The notes under the pieces are model-generated. The model worked only from the letters and a program-made list of their open reading frames with translations. It was not told where the DNA came from and searched no databases. The translations under genes were made by a program, and so were the position numbers. A stretch of 64,000 nt of DNA, taken from Streptomyces sp. TRM70350 (lineage in GTDB: Bacteria; Actinomycetota; Actinomycetes; Streptomycetales; Streptomycetaceae). The DNA lies in assembly GCF_019219825.1 (NCBI RefSeq), contig NZ_JAHUXH010000012.1:124001-188000 (forward strand), read 5' to 3'. Shown here in pieces: positions 16,622 through 24,826 of this stretch (position 1 is the first letter of the stretch; the number at the start of each line of letters is the position of its first letter).

Positions 16622-17695
16622 ATGATGGCGGCACCGCGCGAGGTGGACGAGGCGAAGGTCGAGGCCTTCATGGAGAAGGCGCTCGCGGACCTCAGCGGGA
16701 TGATGACGGTCGGGCTGTGCCACCTGGGCGACCGGCTCGGCTTGTTCAAGGACCTCGCAGCCCGTGGCCCCGCCGACAGTCAGGAGCTCGCGGATCGTCT
16801 GGACCTGAATGAGCGTTATGTGCGCGAGTGGCTGCGGGGCCTCACCGCGGCGGGCTATCTGGAGGAACCGGAGCCCGGACGCTTCGCGCTCCCCGCGGAA
16901 CACGCTCCGGCCCTGGCCGACGAGTGGGGGCCCATGTTCCTCGGCGGCGTCTACCAGATGGTGCCCGCCGCGCTGACGCCGTACGAGCGACTGTGCGAGG
17001 CGTTCCGGCATGGGGGTGGCGTACGGCAGAGCGACTACCCGGGCATCCTGTGGGACGGCATGAGCCGTTTCACGGGGAGCTGGTTCGAGAGCGTGATGGT
17101 CGACGACTGGCTGAGCACCTTCCCCCACGTCGTCGAGAAGCTGGAACGGGGCATCGACGTCGCGGACGTGGGATGCGGCGCGGGCCGCGCGCTGATCGTG
17201 CTCGCCGAGGCGTTTCCCCGCTCGCGTTTCACCGGGTTCGACAACTTCCCGGCCCAGGTGGAACGTGCCCGGCGGAACGCGGAGCAGGCCGGTGTCGCCG
17301 ACCGCGTGACCTTCGAGACGGTCGATGCCACCGAGGGGCTCCCCGGGCGGTACGACCTCGTGACCACCTTCGACGTCATTCACGACTCCGCCGAACCGAA
17401 GCGGCTGCTCGCCGCCGTCCGGGCCGCGGTGAAGGACGACGGCGACTACCTGATGCTGGAGATCAACTGCGAGGACCGGCCCCAGGACAACGTGGGCCCG
17501 GTGGCGACGATGCTCTACGGGTTCAGCATGTTCTACTGCATGACCACCTCTCTCGCGAACGACGGCGCCGCGCTCGGCACGTGCGGCATGCCGGAGGCGG
17601 TGGTACGCAGTCTCTGCGCCGAGGCGGGCTTCAGCGACGTGGCCCGCTCCCCCGCGGACGACCCGTTCAACGTGCTGTACGACATCAGGCCGTGA
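16622..17695 (+). CDS. Class I SAM-dependent methyltransferase with N-terminal winged-helix domain
   Basis: Predicted 357-aa protein. Residues ~1-95 hold a winged-helix domain like those at the N-terminus of Rv2258c/O-methyltransferase-type proteins (LNERYVREWLRGLTAAGYLE). The Rossmann methyltransferase core has SAM motif I at VADVGCGAGRALIVLA, an acidic D in TGFDNFPAQ, and motif IV/post-I near TTFDVIHDSAEP. The ATG at 16622 follows GAGGAGG by 3-4 nt. It stands alone, divergent from the nickel/peptide operon. The substrate is unknown. Confidence 0.88.
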   Translation: MMAAPREVDEAKVEAFMEKALADLSGMMTVGLCHLGDRLGLFKDLAARGPADSQELADRLDLNERYVREWLRGLTAAGYLEEPEPGRFALPAEHAPALADEWGPMFLGGVYQMVPAALTPYERLCEAFRHGGGVRQSDYPGILWDGMSRFTGSWFESVMVDDWLSTFPHVVEKLERGIDVADVGCGAGRALIVLAEAFPRSRFTGFDNFPAQVERARRNAEQAGVADRVTFETVDATEGLPGRYDLVTTFDVIHDSAEPKRLLAAVRAAVKDDGDYLMLEINCEDRPQDNVGPVATMLYGFSMFYCMTTSLANDGAALGTCGMPEAVVRSLCAEAGFSDVARSPADDPFNVLYDIRP

Positions 17696-17855
17696 GCCGA
17701 CGCGTGACGCAGGCGGTCGGCGACCGGGGATGGCCGGATACAGCCCTGGTCGCCTGATCGCCGCGGCCCCTACGATGCGAGCGCTCCCGGCCTTCACCGT
17801 ATGTTCACGGATTCCCTCCAGGCCGGGGCGTGTTGGGCGCCGCATGAGCCTGAGC

Positions 17856-17973
17856 TTGACATGTTCATGACTGAACCATCGTGGTTGCCACCCCCCCGAC
17901 CAGAGGACCCGAACGGAGACCCCGAACGAATCCCCGAACGGAAGCCTCGAACCGAAGCAGAGATGGGAGAACC
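17856..17973 (+). promoter_or_regulatory. Promoter and leader of the DUF4360 gene with short tandem repeats
   Basis: TTGACA at 17856 is a good -35. It overlaps an inverted repeat GTTCA-TGAC-TGAAC, and a weak -10 would lie near 17877. The leader from ~17904 to 17952 has four imperfect ~13-bp repeats built on CCCGAACGGA. GGGAGA lies just before the ATG at 17974. Confidence 0.45.
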
Positions 17974-18624
17974 ATGGCTGCCGGCCTGCTCCTCAGCGGC
18001 GTGATCGGCGCGCTGCTCGCCACCGCGGTACCCGCGCAGGACCCGTCGTCCGGTTTCGTCGACCCGCCCCCGGACCGCATCGTCATCAAGGTCGCCACGG
18101 TGAACGGCTCCGGCTGCCCGCAGGGCACCGCCGCCGTCGCCGTCTCGCAGGACAACACCGCCTTCACGGTGACCTACAGCGACTACCTCGCCCAGGTCGG
18201 CGGCACCTCCGACCCCACGGCGTTCCGCAAGAACTGCCAGCTCAACCTGATCGTCCATGTGCCGCAGGGCTTCACGTACGCCATCGCCAGCGCCGACTAC
18301 CGCGGCTTCGCCGCCCTTCAGCCGGGCGCCAGCGGTATCCAGCGGGCCTCGTACTACTTCCAGGGCTCTCCGAACACGGAGTTCAGAAACCACCCCTTCC
18401 GCGGCCCCTACAACGACAACTGGCAGGCCACCGACACCACTGACTGGGCCCAGCTGGTCTGGGCGCCCTGCGGCGTCCAGCGCAACTTCAACATCAACAC
18501 CGAGCTGCGGGTGAGCGCGGGCACCTCCGACCCGGCCAAGACCAGCTTCATGACGATGGACTCGACCGACGGGGACATCAGCACCGTCTACCACCTGGCG
18601 TGGAAGGAGTGTCCCGACACCTGA
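17974..18624 (+). CDS. Secreted DUF4360-family protein
   Basis: Predicted 216-aa exported protein. Residues 1-~20 form a signal peptide (MAAGLLLSGVIGALLATAVPA-QD). The mature domain is DUF4360: it starts with PDRIVIKVATVNGSGCPQGT, has four or more cysteines that could form disulfides (GSGCP, KNCQ, APCG, KECP), and an Arg/Asn-rich centre. No enzymatic motif is known for the family; Streptomyces often have several copies. The ATG at 17974 is preferred because upstream starts would run through the repeated leader and lack a signal peptide. A strong hairpin terminator follows directly. The function is unknown. Confidence 0.85.
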   Translation: MAAGLLLSGVIGALLATAVPAQDPSSGFVDPPPDRIVIKVATVNGSGCPQGTAAVAVSQDNTAFTVTYSDYLAQVGGTSDPTAFRKNCQLNLIVHVPQGFTYAIASADYRGFAALQPGASGIQRASYYFQGSPNTEFRNHPFRGPYNDNWQATDTTDWAQLVWAPCGVQRNFNINTELRVSAGTSDPAKTSFMTMDSTDGDISTVYHLAWKECPDT

Positions 18625-18629
18625 CACCG

Positions 18630-18674
18630 GCCTGTGCCCCGGTCGCCGCGACGTCCGGCGACCGGGGCACAGGC
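18630..18674 (+). terminator. Strong stem-loop terminator after DUF4360 gene
   Basis: A perfect 18-bp stem (left arm GCCTGTGCCCCGGTCGCC, right arm its exact complement at 18657-18674) with a 9-nt loop begins six bases after the TGA stop. There is no U-tract, common in high-GC actinobacteria. Confidence 0.8.
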
Positions 18675-18841
18675 GTACCTCGCACACTCAATCGCTCCTG
18701 TGTGCACAGCTCTTGACGTGCCATGCACCGCTGGCCATCCTCGTCGCATATCTCGCGCCGGTCATGACAACCCGTCAGTAGAGGTCCCGTAAGGGCCTGG
18801 CTCGTCGACCGTGCCATCCCGCCGACCGAGGGACGTGGGTA

Positions 18842-20908
18842 ATGACCATGGCTCCACGACGCCCGAACCGCCGCCGCAGACACGTCACCGTCGTGTCGCT
18901 GCTCCTCCTCGTGCTGGCCACAGTCCTGGGCCCGGCACCGAGTTCGGCGGCCGGAACCGACTGGTGGAACCCGGTCGCGCGGCCCGCCCCGGACTCGCAG
19001 ATCAACGTCACCGGCGAGCCGTTCACCGGCACCACCGCCGAGGGCGAGGTGCGCGGCTTCGTCGACGCGCACAACCACCTGTTCTCCAACGAGGCGTTCG
19101 GCGGACGGCTCATCTGCGGCAAGCCCTTCTCCGAGGCCGGGATCGCCGACGCGCTCAAGGACTGCCCCGAGCACTACCCCGACGGTTCGCTCGCCCTCTT
19201 CGACTTCATCACGGGCGGCGGTGACGGCAGGCACGATCCGGTGGGCTGGCCCACGTTCAAGGACTGGCCCGCCCACGACTCGCTGACCCACCAGCAGAAC
19301 TACTACGCCTGGATCGAGCGGGCCTGGCGCGGCGGCCAGCGCGTCCTGGTCAACGACCTCGTCACCAACGGCGTGATCTGCTCGGTCTACTTCTTCAAGG
19401 ACCGCAGCTGCGACGAGATGACGTCGATCCGGCTGCAGGCCAAACTGACGTACGACCTCCAGGCCTACGTCGACAGGATGTACGGCGGCCCCGGCAAGGG
19501 CTGGTTCCGGATCGTCACCGACAGCGCGCAGGCCCGTGAGGTCATCGAGGCGGGCAAGCTGGCGGTCGTCCTGGGCGTCGAGACCTCCGAACCGTTCGGC
19601 TGCAAGCAGATCCTGGACATCCCGCAGTGCAGCAGGGAGGACATCGACAAGGGGCTGGACGAGCTGTACGCGCTCGGGGTGCGCAGCATGTTCCTGTGCC
19701 ACAAGTTCGACAACGCGCTGTGCGGCGTGCGCTTCGACGAGGGCGCGCTCGGAACCGCCATCAATGTCGGGCAGTTCCTGTCGACCGGTACCTTCTGGAA
19801 GACGGAGAAGTGCACGGGACCCCAGCACGACAACCCCATCGGCGGCGCGGCGGCGCCCGAGGCCGAGGCGGAACTCCCGGACGGCGTGGAGGTCCCCGCG
19901 TACAACGGGGACGCCCAGTGCAACGTCCGCGGGCTCACCGAACTCGGTGAGTACGCCGTGCGCGGGATGATGCAACGCAAGATGATGCTGGAGATCGACC
20001 ACATGAGCGTCAAGGCCACCGGCCGGGTGCTCGACATCTTCGAGGCCGAGTCGTACCCGGGTGTGCTGTCCTCGCACAGCTGGATGGACCTCAACTGGAC
20101 GGAGCGGGTCTACTCCCTCGGCGGCTTCATCGCCCAGTACATGCACGGCTCCGAGGCCTTCAGCGCGGAGGCGAAGCGCACGGACGCGCTGCGCGAGAAG
20201 TACGACGTGGGCTACGGCTACGGCACGGACATGAACGGCGTCGGCGGCTGGCCGGGCCCGCGCGGCGCGGACGCCGCGAACCCCGTGACATATCCCTTCC
20301 GCAGCGTCGACGGCGGTTCCGTCATCGACCGGCAGACCACCGGTGAGCGCACCTGGGACCTGAACACCGACGGAGCCGCGCACTACGGCCTGGTCCCGGA
20401 CTGGATCGAGGACGTCCGGCTCGTCGGCGGTCAGGCCGTGGTGGACGACCTCTTCCGGGGCGCCGAGTCCTACCTCGACACCTGGGGAGCGTCCGAGCGG
20501 CACCAGAGCGGCGTCAACCTCGCCGCGGGCGCTTCGGCCACGGCCAGTTCGGCGGAGTGGAACCCGTTCACCAGCTATGCGCCGGGCCGGGCCGTGGACG
20601 GTGCGCGCAGCACCCGCTGGGCCAGCGACTGGAGCGACGACCAGTGGCTGCGGATCGACCTCGGGTCCACGAACCGGGTCGGGCGGGTCACGCTGGACTG
20701 GGAGCGGGCGTACGGGACGTCGTACCGCGTCGAGCTCTCCACCGACGGCGTGAACTGGCAGACCGCCTGGTCCACCACCGCCGGTGACGGCGGACTGGAC
20801 ACCGCGCGGTTCACCCCGACGCCCGCCCGGTACGTCCGCGTCCAGTTCCTGGACCGTGGCACCGACTGGGGTTATTCGCTGTACGAGATGGGCGTCCACA
20901 GCAGCTGA
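18842..20908 (+). CDS. Secreted metal-hydrolase-like protein with C-terminal discoidin (F5/8 type C) domain
   Basis: Predicted 688-aa exported protein. Residues 1-~37 are an Arg-rich signal peptide ending SSAA. The main domain (~40-540) opens with a D-A-H-N-H motif (75-79), as in amidohydrolase/membrane-dipeptidase-type metal enzymes. Further candidate ligands are at GVETSEP, EIDHMS and LSSHSWMD, so a TIM-barrel metal hydrolase is likely. Residues ~550-688 form a coagulation factor 5/8 C (discoidin) domain (NLAAGASATASSAEWNPF, DGARSTRWASDWSDDQWL), usually binding carbohydrate or phospholipid on surfaces. The ATG at 18842 has GAGGGA 7-8 nt upstream. It is monocistronic. The substrate is unknown; wall-bound or glycan-linked targets are plausible. 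Confidence 0.85.
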   Translation: MTMAPRRPNRRRRHVTVVSLLLLVLATVLGPAPSSAAGTDWWNPVARPAPDSQINVTGEPFTGTTAEGEVRGFVDAHNHLFSNEAFGGRLICGKPFSEAGIADALKDCPEHYPDGSLALFDFITGGGDGRHDPVGWPTFKDWPAHDSLTHQQNYYAWIERAWRGGQRVLVNDLVTNGVICSVYFFKDRSCDEMTSIRLQAKLTYDLQAYVDRMYGGPGKGWFRIVTDSAQAREVIEAGKLAVVLGVETSEPFGCKQILDIPQCSREDIDKGLDELYALGVRSMFLCHKFDNALCGVRFDEGALGTAINVGQFLSTGTFWKTEKCTGPQHDNPIGGAAAPEAEAELPDGVEVPAYNGDAQCNVRGLTELGEYAVRGMMQRKMMLEIDHMSVKATGRVLDIFEAESYPGVLSSHSWMDLNWTERVYSLGGFIAQYMHGSEAFSAEAKRTDALREKYDVGYGYGTDMNGVGGWPGPRGADAANPVTYPFRSVDGGSVIDRQTTGERTWDLNTDGAAHYGLVPDWIEDVRLVGGQAVVDDLFRGAESYLDTWGASERHQSGVNLAAGASATASSAEWNPFTSYAPGRAVDGARSTRWASDWSDDQWLRIDLGSTNRVGRVTLDWERAYGTSYRVELSTDGVNWQTAWSTTAGDGGLDTARFTPTPARYVRVQFLDRGTDWGYSLYEMGVHSS

Positions 20909-21087
20909 CACGTATGTACGAATAACGCGCATCTTGTGCGAATTTCCGCTGGTCTGATCTGATGCGGCGTGCCCGTGCCGGTGGATATTTCTACGCGGCG
21001 GAAGGGGTGGCGGGGCATGGCGAATTACCCTGGCGCACAGCGCCGCCGGGCGTAGGTGTCCCCGAAGTGCTGGAAAGGGGAGGACGG

Positions 21088-21267
21088 TTGGCAGGATTCT
21101 CGGTCGCACGATGGCTGGACCGGCTCCGCGTGCGGAAAACCCGCGGTATCCGGGTGGCGCGTCGCACTCCTTCGAGTGACCCTCTCGCCGCGTTGGTGAG
21201 GACCGCGCAGCAGCTCGACTACGGCGCGGGCCGCGTCGGCGGGGTGGGGGGCGACCGCAAGCGGTAG
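21088..21267 (+). CDS. Possible small basic protein (TTG start), doubtful
   Basis: An AAGGGGAGG ribosome site lies four bases before a TTG that opens a 59-codon frame rich in Arg (FSVARWLDRLRVRKTRGIRV). Third-position G/C bias is only moderate and no family is recognised. It fills part of the 437-bp gap between the discoidin protein and a gene remnant; the rest of that gap shows no feature. It may be another remnant. Confidence 0.25.
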   Translation: MAGFSVARWLDRLRVRKTRGIRVARRTPSSDPLAALVRTAQQLDYGAGRVGGVGGDRKR

Positions 21268-21345
21268 GAGCGGCGGCGGGCGCGTCGGGCCTGCACCCAT
21301 GGACAGAGGCGCTGGCCCGGGTGCGGGGGGTCGGCTCGACCTGGT

Positions 21346-21654
21346 GACGGGCTCGGCGGGCCCCAGGGGCTGGCGGTCCTGGGCGACGAGATCTTCACGC
21401 TGGAGACCACGCACCGCAGGCTCCGGGCGATCTCCCTCACCACGGGAGAGAGTCGCATCGACGCCGAGGACCTGCCGGTCGGGCCGCCCCCGGGCGTCGT
21501 ACCCCGGACCCGGCCCGCCCTCTTCGTGGGCGGCATGCCAGGGGCGCCGTACCGCTTCGCCGGGCCGGCCGTCGCCCCGGACGACGCCCTGCTGCTCGCG
21601 GCCGACGGGGAGGGCACGGTGCTGCGGCTGAGCCCGGCGGACGGCGGCGGCTGA
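21346..21654 (+). pseudogene. C-terminal remnant of an NHL/beta-propeller-type protein
   Basis: From 21346 to the TGA at 21652 one frame reads DGLGGPQGLAVLGDEIFTLE, then THRRLRAISLTTGES, ending LLLAADGEGTVLRLSPADGGG. This has the DG-GxP-L-V--D-hhhADT-HHRIR cadence of NHL repeats found in Streptomyces redoxin-NHL proteins. No start codon with a ribosome site precedes it and the upstream bases do not continue the domain. Only about 100 codons of a protein that is normally over 600 residues are left. Confidence 0.55.
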
Positions 21655-21821
21655 GGGAATTCCGACACGGCGCCCGTGGTCCACAGGTGATACGGGGAGC
21701 GCGGGATTGCTCGCCCGGAACGGGAATGTTCGCCGCCCGCCGGGGTACGCGTCGAGGGCCGCACCGGAGCCCGATCTTGGCCCGGGCGGGCCCCACGACC
21801 GCCACGACCAGGGAATCCGCC

Positions 21822-22229
21822 ATGGAGACACCCGCCAACGACCCCACCCCCACACCGGCCCAGCGGGCGCTGGACGCGCTCGTCGTGAACACCGAGGACG
21901 AGTCGGCGCTGGACACGCTCGCGAGCAGCGAGGTGCTGGTCCCCGTGCCGGACGACGCCATGGACGAGGAAGCGGCCGACCCCACCGCGGTGGCGCTGCC
22001 CGTGCTGGAGGAACCGGACGGGCGCCCGGTGGTGCCCGTGTTCACCTCCGAGCTGGAGATGGCCCAGCTGCTGCCGTTCGTCTCCCGCTACCGCCTCGTA
22101 CCGCTCGGCGCCCTCGCCTCGCAGTGGCCGTCCGACGAACTGTCCCTCACCATCGACGGCAGTTCGTCGCACGGTCTGACGCTCACCTCGGACGGCGTCC
22201 GTACCCTGCTGGCCCGTCCGCAGGCCTGA
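21822..22229 (+). CDS. SseB-family N-terminal-domain protein
   Basis: Predicted 135-aa cytosolic protein with an SseB-type domain: an N-terminal helix (AQRALDALVVNTEDESALDTL) followed by VLVPVPD and a central beta segment RPVVPVFTSELEMAQLLPF. The ATG at 21822 is chosen because the domain begins right after it; there is no strong ribosome site (GGGAA 5-9 nt upstream). In Streptomyces such proteins accompany type VII secretion or ribosomal loci, but here no partner is seen. It is followed by a hairpin terminator. Molecular role unknown. Confidence 0.75.
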   Translation: METPANDPTPTPAQRALDALVVNTEDESALDTLASSEVLVPVPDDAMDEEAADPTAVALPVLEEPDGRPVVPVFTSELEMAQLLPFVSRYRLVPLGALASQWPSDELSLTIDGSSSHGLTLTSDGVRTLLARPQA

Positions 22230-22233
22230 ACCC

Positions 22234-22258
22234 GGGCGTTCACCTCGGGTGAACGCCC
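22234..22258 (+). terminator. Hairpin terminator after sseB-like gene
   Basis: GGGCGTTCACC and GGTGAACGCCC form a perfect 11-bp stem with a 3-nt loop, starting four bases after the stop codon. A GTG at 22249 that could start the next gene lies inside the right arm, which argues for a later start of that gene. Confidence 0.75.
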
Positions 22259-22323
22259 ACGTCACGCGGGATCCGCCGCGCCGACGTGTGCCGAGGTCGG
22301 CCGGAAATGTGGCCCGCGCCGGG

Positions 22324-23145
22324 GTGGTCACGCCCTTGAGGGTCGTCCTGCTCGGCACCGTGGCCGGCGGCGGTTTCCCGCGGTGGAACTGCGGCTGCAC
22401 GCCGTGCGCCGCCGCCCGTGACGGCACGCTGCCCTCCCGTACGCAGGAGGCGGCCGCCGTCACCGGCAACTCCCGGGACTGGTGGCTGCTCAACGCCTTG
22501 CCGGACATCCGCGCCCAGCTGAACGCCACCTCCGCGCTGTGGCCGGGCCCCGGACCCCGGCCCACACCGGTGCGGGGTGTGCTCCTCACGGACGCCGAAC
22601 CGGAACACATGTCCGGACTGACCGAGCTGCGCGGGGCGCCGGACCTGAAGGTGTACGCCGCGCCACCGGTCCTCACCGCCCTCGCACCCGCGCGCGCCAT
22701 GGTCGACCGGTACGCGCCGTGGGAGTGGTACGACAGCCTCCCCGCGGGCGGTTTCGTGCTCTCCGGTGGCCTGGTCGTCACCGCCCACCCCGTCGGGGCG
22801 CCGGCGCCGGCGTATCTGCCCCGGCGCGCCGCGGACGAGTGCTGGGTGACGGCGTACCGCATCGAGGACCTGGCCACCGGCGGTGTGCTCGTCTACGCGC
22901 CCCGCCTGGCCGCCGGAGGGGGCGCGGAGCTGGACGAGCTGCTGGCGGGCGCCGACTGCGCCGTGCTGGACGGTACGTACTCCGCGACCGCCGATGCCGC
23001 CCTCGCCCCGCGGTCCGGGCTCCGTCGCATCCACACCCGCCTGGACGACGCCGACCCGCTTCTCGACCCCGCCTCGGCGGCCCGTGCGCAGGCGGCCGAG
23101 GCGGGCATCGAAGTCCTTCCGGACGGGGCCGAGTTCGTGCTGTGA
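22324..23145 (+). CDS. PqqB-like metallo-beta-lactamase-fold protein
   Basis: Predicted 273-aa protein (from GTG 22324) of the PqqB branch of the metallo-beta-lactamase superfamily. The start V-V-L-L-G-T-V-A-G-G-G-F-P-R-W-N-C plus CTPCAAARDG (paired Cys) and SRTQEAAAV are PqqB hallmarks. PqqB is an iron-dependent hydroxylase acting on the PqqA-derived cross-linked Glu-Tyr. The canonical H-x-H-x-D-H metal site is altered: LTDAEPEHMSGL keeps D and one H. No pqqA, C, D or E genes are nearby, so a stand-alone role is likely. Start is uncertain: GTG 22249 lies in the upstream terminator, and GTG 22309 is another option. Confidence 0.75.
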   Translation: MVTPLRVVLLGTVAGGGFPRWNCGCTPCAAARDGTLPSRTQEAAAVTGNSRDWWLLNALPDIRAQLNATSALWPGPGPRPTPVRGVLLTDAEPEHMSGLTELRGAPDLKVYAAPPVLTALAPARAMVDRYAPWEWYDSLPAGGFVLSGGLVVTAHPVGAPAPAYLPRRAADECWVTAYRIEDLATGGVLVYAPRLAAGGGAELDELLAGADCAVLDGTYSATADAALAPRSGLRRIHTRLDDADPLLDPASAARAQAAEAGIEVLPDGAEFVL

Positions 23146-23158
23146 ACCCCTCCGGGCG

Positions 23159-23428
23159 TCACTCGGCGGTGAGGTCCAGGAGCTGGTCGGCGGCGGTGGT
23201 GTTGCCCGCGTCGGCGAGGCGGCGCAGCTCATCGAGGTCGCCCTGTTCGGTGGCGACCTCGATGAGCTGGTCGGTCGCGGTGCTGCTGCCCCGTTCGGCG
23301 AGGCGGCGCAGCTCGGCCAGGTCGCCCCGTTCGGCGGCGAGTTCGACCAGCTCGTCGATCGCGTCGGGGTCGCCGCTGTCGGCCCGCTCCCTCAGCAGGG
23401 TGAGTGCGGTCGGGTCGGCGTCGGTCAT
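23159..23428 (-). CDS. Small helical-repeat protein (~89 aa)
   Basis: Predicted 89-aa acidic, all-helical protein made of about two and a half repeats of ~30 residues (AIDELVELAAERGDLAELRR / ATDQLIEVATEQGDLDELRR / AADQLLDLTAE). Each has the A-x-x-x-L-x-x-x-A-x-x-x-G-D-x-x-x-L-x-x-L spacing of degenerate HEAT/TPR-like repeats. The ATG at 23428 is used because GAGAGG lies eight bases before it; a GTG three codons upstream lacks a site. It converges with the PqqB-like gene 14 bp away. Likely a protein-protein interaction module; function unknown. Confidence 0.7.
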   Translation of the reverse strand: MTDADPTALTLLRERADSGDPDAIDELVELAAERGDLAELRRLAERGSSTATDQLIEVATEQGDLDELRRLADAGNTTAADQLLDLTAE

Positions 23429-23536
23429 GTTCGGCACCTCTCGTGTTCAGTGGCCCGGTGAGGGCAGCTTTCCCGAGGGTCGGTGTCCGTCACGACCAGG
23501 TACCCCGGTGGGTGGCCCGCCATCAGGGGGAACGGC

Positions 23537-23926
23537 TCAGCCTTCCAGTGTCCGCGCCAGTGCCGCCCGCTGCAGGGGCAGCACCTCGGCGTGCAGGGCG
23601 CGGCCCTTGGGGGTCAGGGCGACCCACACGCCCCGCCGGTCCTCGACGCAGACGGAGCGTTCGACCAGGCCGTCCTTCTCCAGTCGGCCGATCAGGCGGG
23701 ACAGGGCGCTCTGGCTGAGGTGGACCCGTCCCACGAGGTTCTGCACCCGGCAGTGGTCGCCCTCCTCGGGTGCCGCGGTGGCGAGGATGTCCAGTACCTC
23801 GAAGTCGCTCGCACCGAGCCCGTGCGGATGGAGCACGCGGTCGATCTCGCAGACCGTGCGCGCGTGCATCGACAGGATCTCCCGCCACCGCTGCTCCAGG
23901 TCGGTGCCGACCGTGTTCGCTGCCAT
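23537..23926 (-). CDS. MarR-family transcriptional regulator
   Basis: Predicted 129-aa dimeric winged-helix repressor. The HTH region is VGRVHLSQSALSRLIGRLEKDGLVERSV, and the wing DRRGVWVALTPKGRAL is complete. The ATG at 23926 is selected since MarR proteins begin close to the first helix; further upstream the frame crosses the promoter. The AT-rich upstream region at 23950-23975 (TTGTTGACTGTGCAACTAG) holds an imperfect inverted repeat and a possible -35 (TTGCAC on the minus strand), a plausible autoregulatory site. The divergent side has a good ribosome site but no intact gene, so the usual partner of this regulator may be lost. Ligand unknown. Confidence 0.85.
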   Translation of the reverse strand: MAANTVGTDLEQRWREILSMHARTVCEIDRVLHPHGLGASDFEVLDILATAAPEEGDHCRVQNLVGRVHLSQSALSRLIGRLEKDGLVERSVCVEDRRGVWVALTPKGRALHAEVLPLQRAALARTLEG

Positions 23927-24007
23927 ATCCGCACGGTAACACTGATCCGGCCAATTGTTGACTGTGCAACTAGTGTGGGCGCAAGGGAGGGACAAACGGG
24001 GTGGCGC

Positions 24008-24361
24008 TCAGTCGGTGGTCCGGTCCTGGAGCAGCCCGACGAGGTTGCCGTCCGGGTCCTTCACCGAGGCGATCAGTCGGCCGGCCCCGACGTCCCGAAC
24101 GTCCTGCACCGTCTCGGCGCCCGCGGCCAGCAGCGCCGCGAGCGTGGCCCGGATGTCGGCCACGTGCCAGAAGGGAACCGGGCCGGTCAGGCCCTGCGCG
24201 TGGCCGTTCGGGTCGAGGCCGATCTCCTGCCCGGCGTCCCGGAAACCGACGTAGTACGGCTGGTCCGTGTGCGGGTCCACCCCCAGCAGCGCGCTGAACA
24301 GGGACTTCGCCCGGTCGAGGTCCTTGACGGGGTAGATGATCGTCTGCAGGCCGGCGGTCAT
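24008..24361 (-). CDS. VOC-family (glyoxalase/bleomycin-resistance fold) protein
   Basis: Predicted 117-aa protein with one VOC domain: TIIYPVKDLDRAKSLFSALLG, a central YYVGFRDAGQEIGL strand pair and the C-terminal SVKDPDGNLVGLLQ. It probably dimerises to form a metal- or ligand-binding pocket. The ATG at 24361 follows AAGGAG by six bases. Metal ligands of the glyoxalase I type are not fully evident, so the activity (enzyme or binding protein) is open. Upstream lies the 56-bp repeat array. Confidence 0.8.
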   Translation of the reverse strand: MTAGLQTIIYPVKDLDRAKSLFSALLGVDPHTDQPYYVGFRDAGQEIGLDPNGHAQGLTGPVPFWHVADIRATLAALLAAGAETVQDVRDVGAGRLIASVKDPDGNLVGLLQDRTTD

Positions 24362-24479
24362 GGCGTACTCCTTGGTGTGGCGCGATCCGACGGTCGTCTC
24401 CGTCGGTGGTCTCACGCTAGGCCGGGGCAGTGGCGGGCGGCTTCTCCGATCCTGATCGATTGCCGCGCCCGCCGTCCGG

Positions 24480-24826
24480 CACCGTCGACCGGTGGTGACG
24501 TGGGCTCGCGGGCTTGCCTGGCACGTCTGCGCGGGCACGGTTGACCGGTGGTGACGTGGGCTCGCGGGCTTGCCTCGTATGCCTGCGCGGGTACCGTCGA
24601 GCGGTGGTGACGTGAGCCCGGGGGCTTGCCTCGTATGCCTGCGCGGGCACGGTTGACCGGTGGTGACGTGGGCTCGCGGGCTTGCCTCGTATGCCTGCGC
24701 GGGTACCGTCGAGCGGTGGTGACGTGAGCCCGGGGGCTTGCCCCGTATGCCCGCGCGGGCACCCTCGGCAGGTGGTGACGTGAGCCCGCGAGCCTGTCCC
24801 GCACGCCCGCGTCTGCGCCAGGGCCG
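24480..24826. repeat. 56-bp tandem repeat array (about six copies)
   Basis: GGTGGTGACG occurs at 24491, 24547, 24603, 24659, 24715 and 24771, an exact 56-bp period. Two unit types are visible: one contains GTGGGCTCGCGGGCTTGCC, the other GTGAGCCCGGGGGCTTGCC. The copies at 24547 and 24603 are repeated almost exactly at 24659 and 24715, so a 112-bp pair was itself duplicated. The last unit degenerates after ~24800. The array fills most of the 510-bp gap between the VOC gene and the LacI regulator; nothing else is seen there. Units are contiguous with no unique spacers. Confidence 0.9.

Noticed and set aside
22249..22323. Longer N-terminus for the PqqB-like protein from GTG 22249
   Set aside because: That GTG lies inside the terminator hairpin of the previous gene, and the added residues do not match the family.
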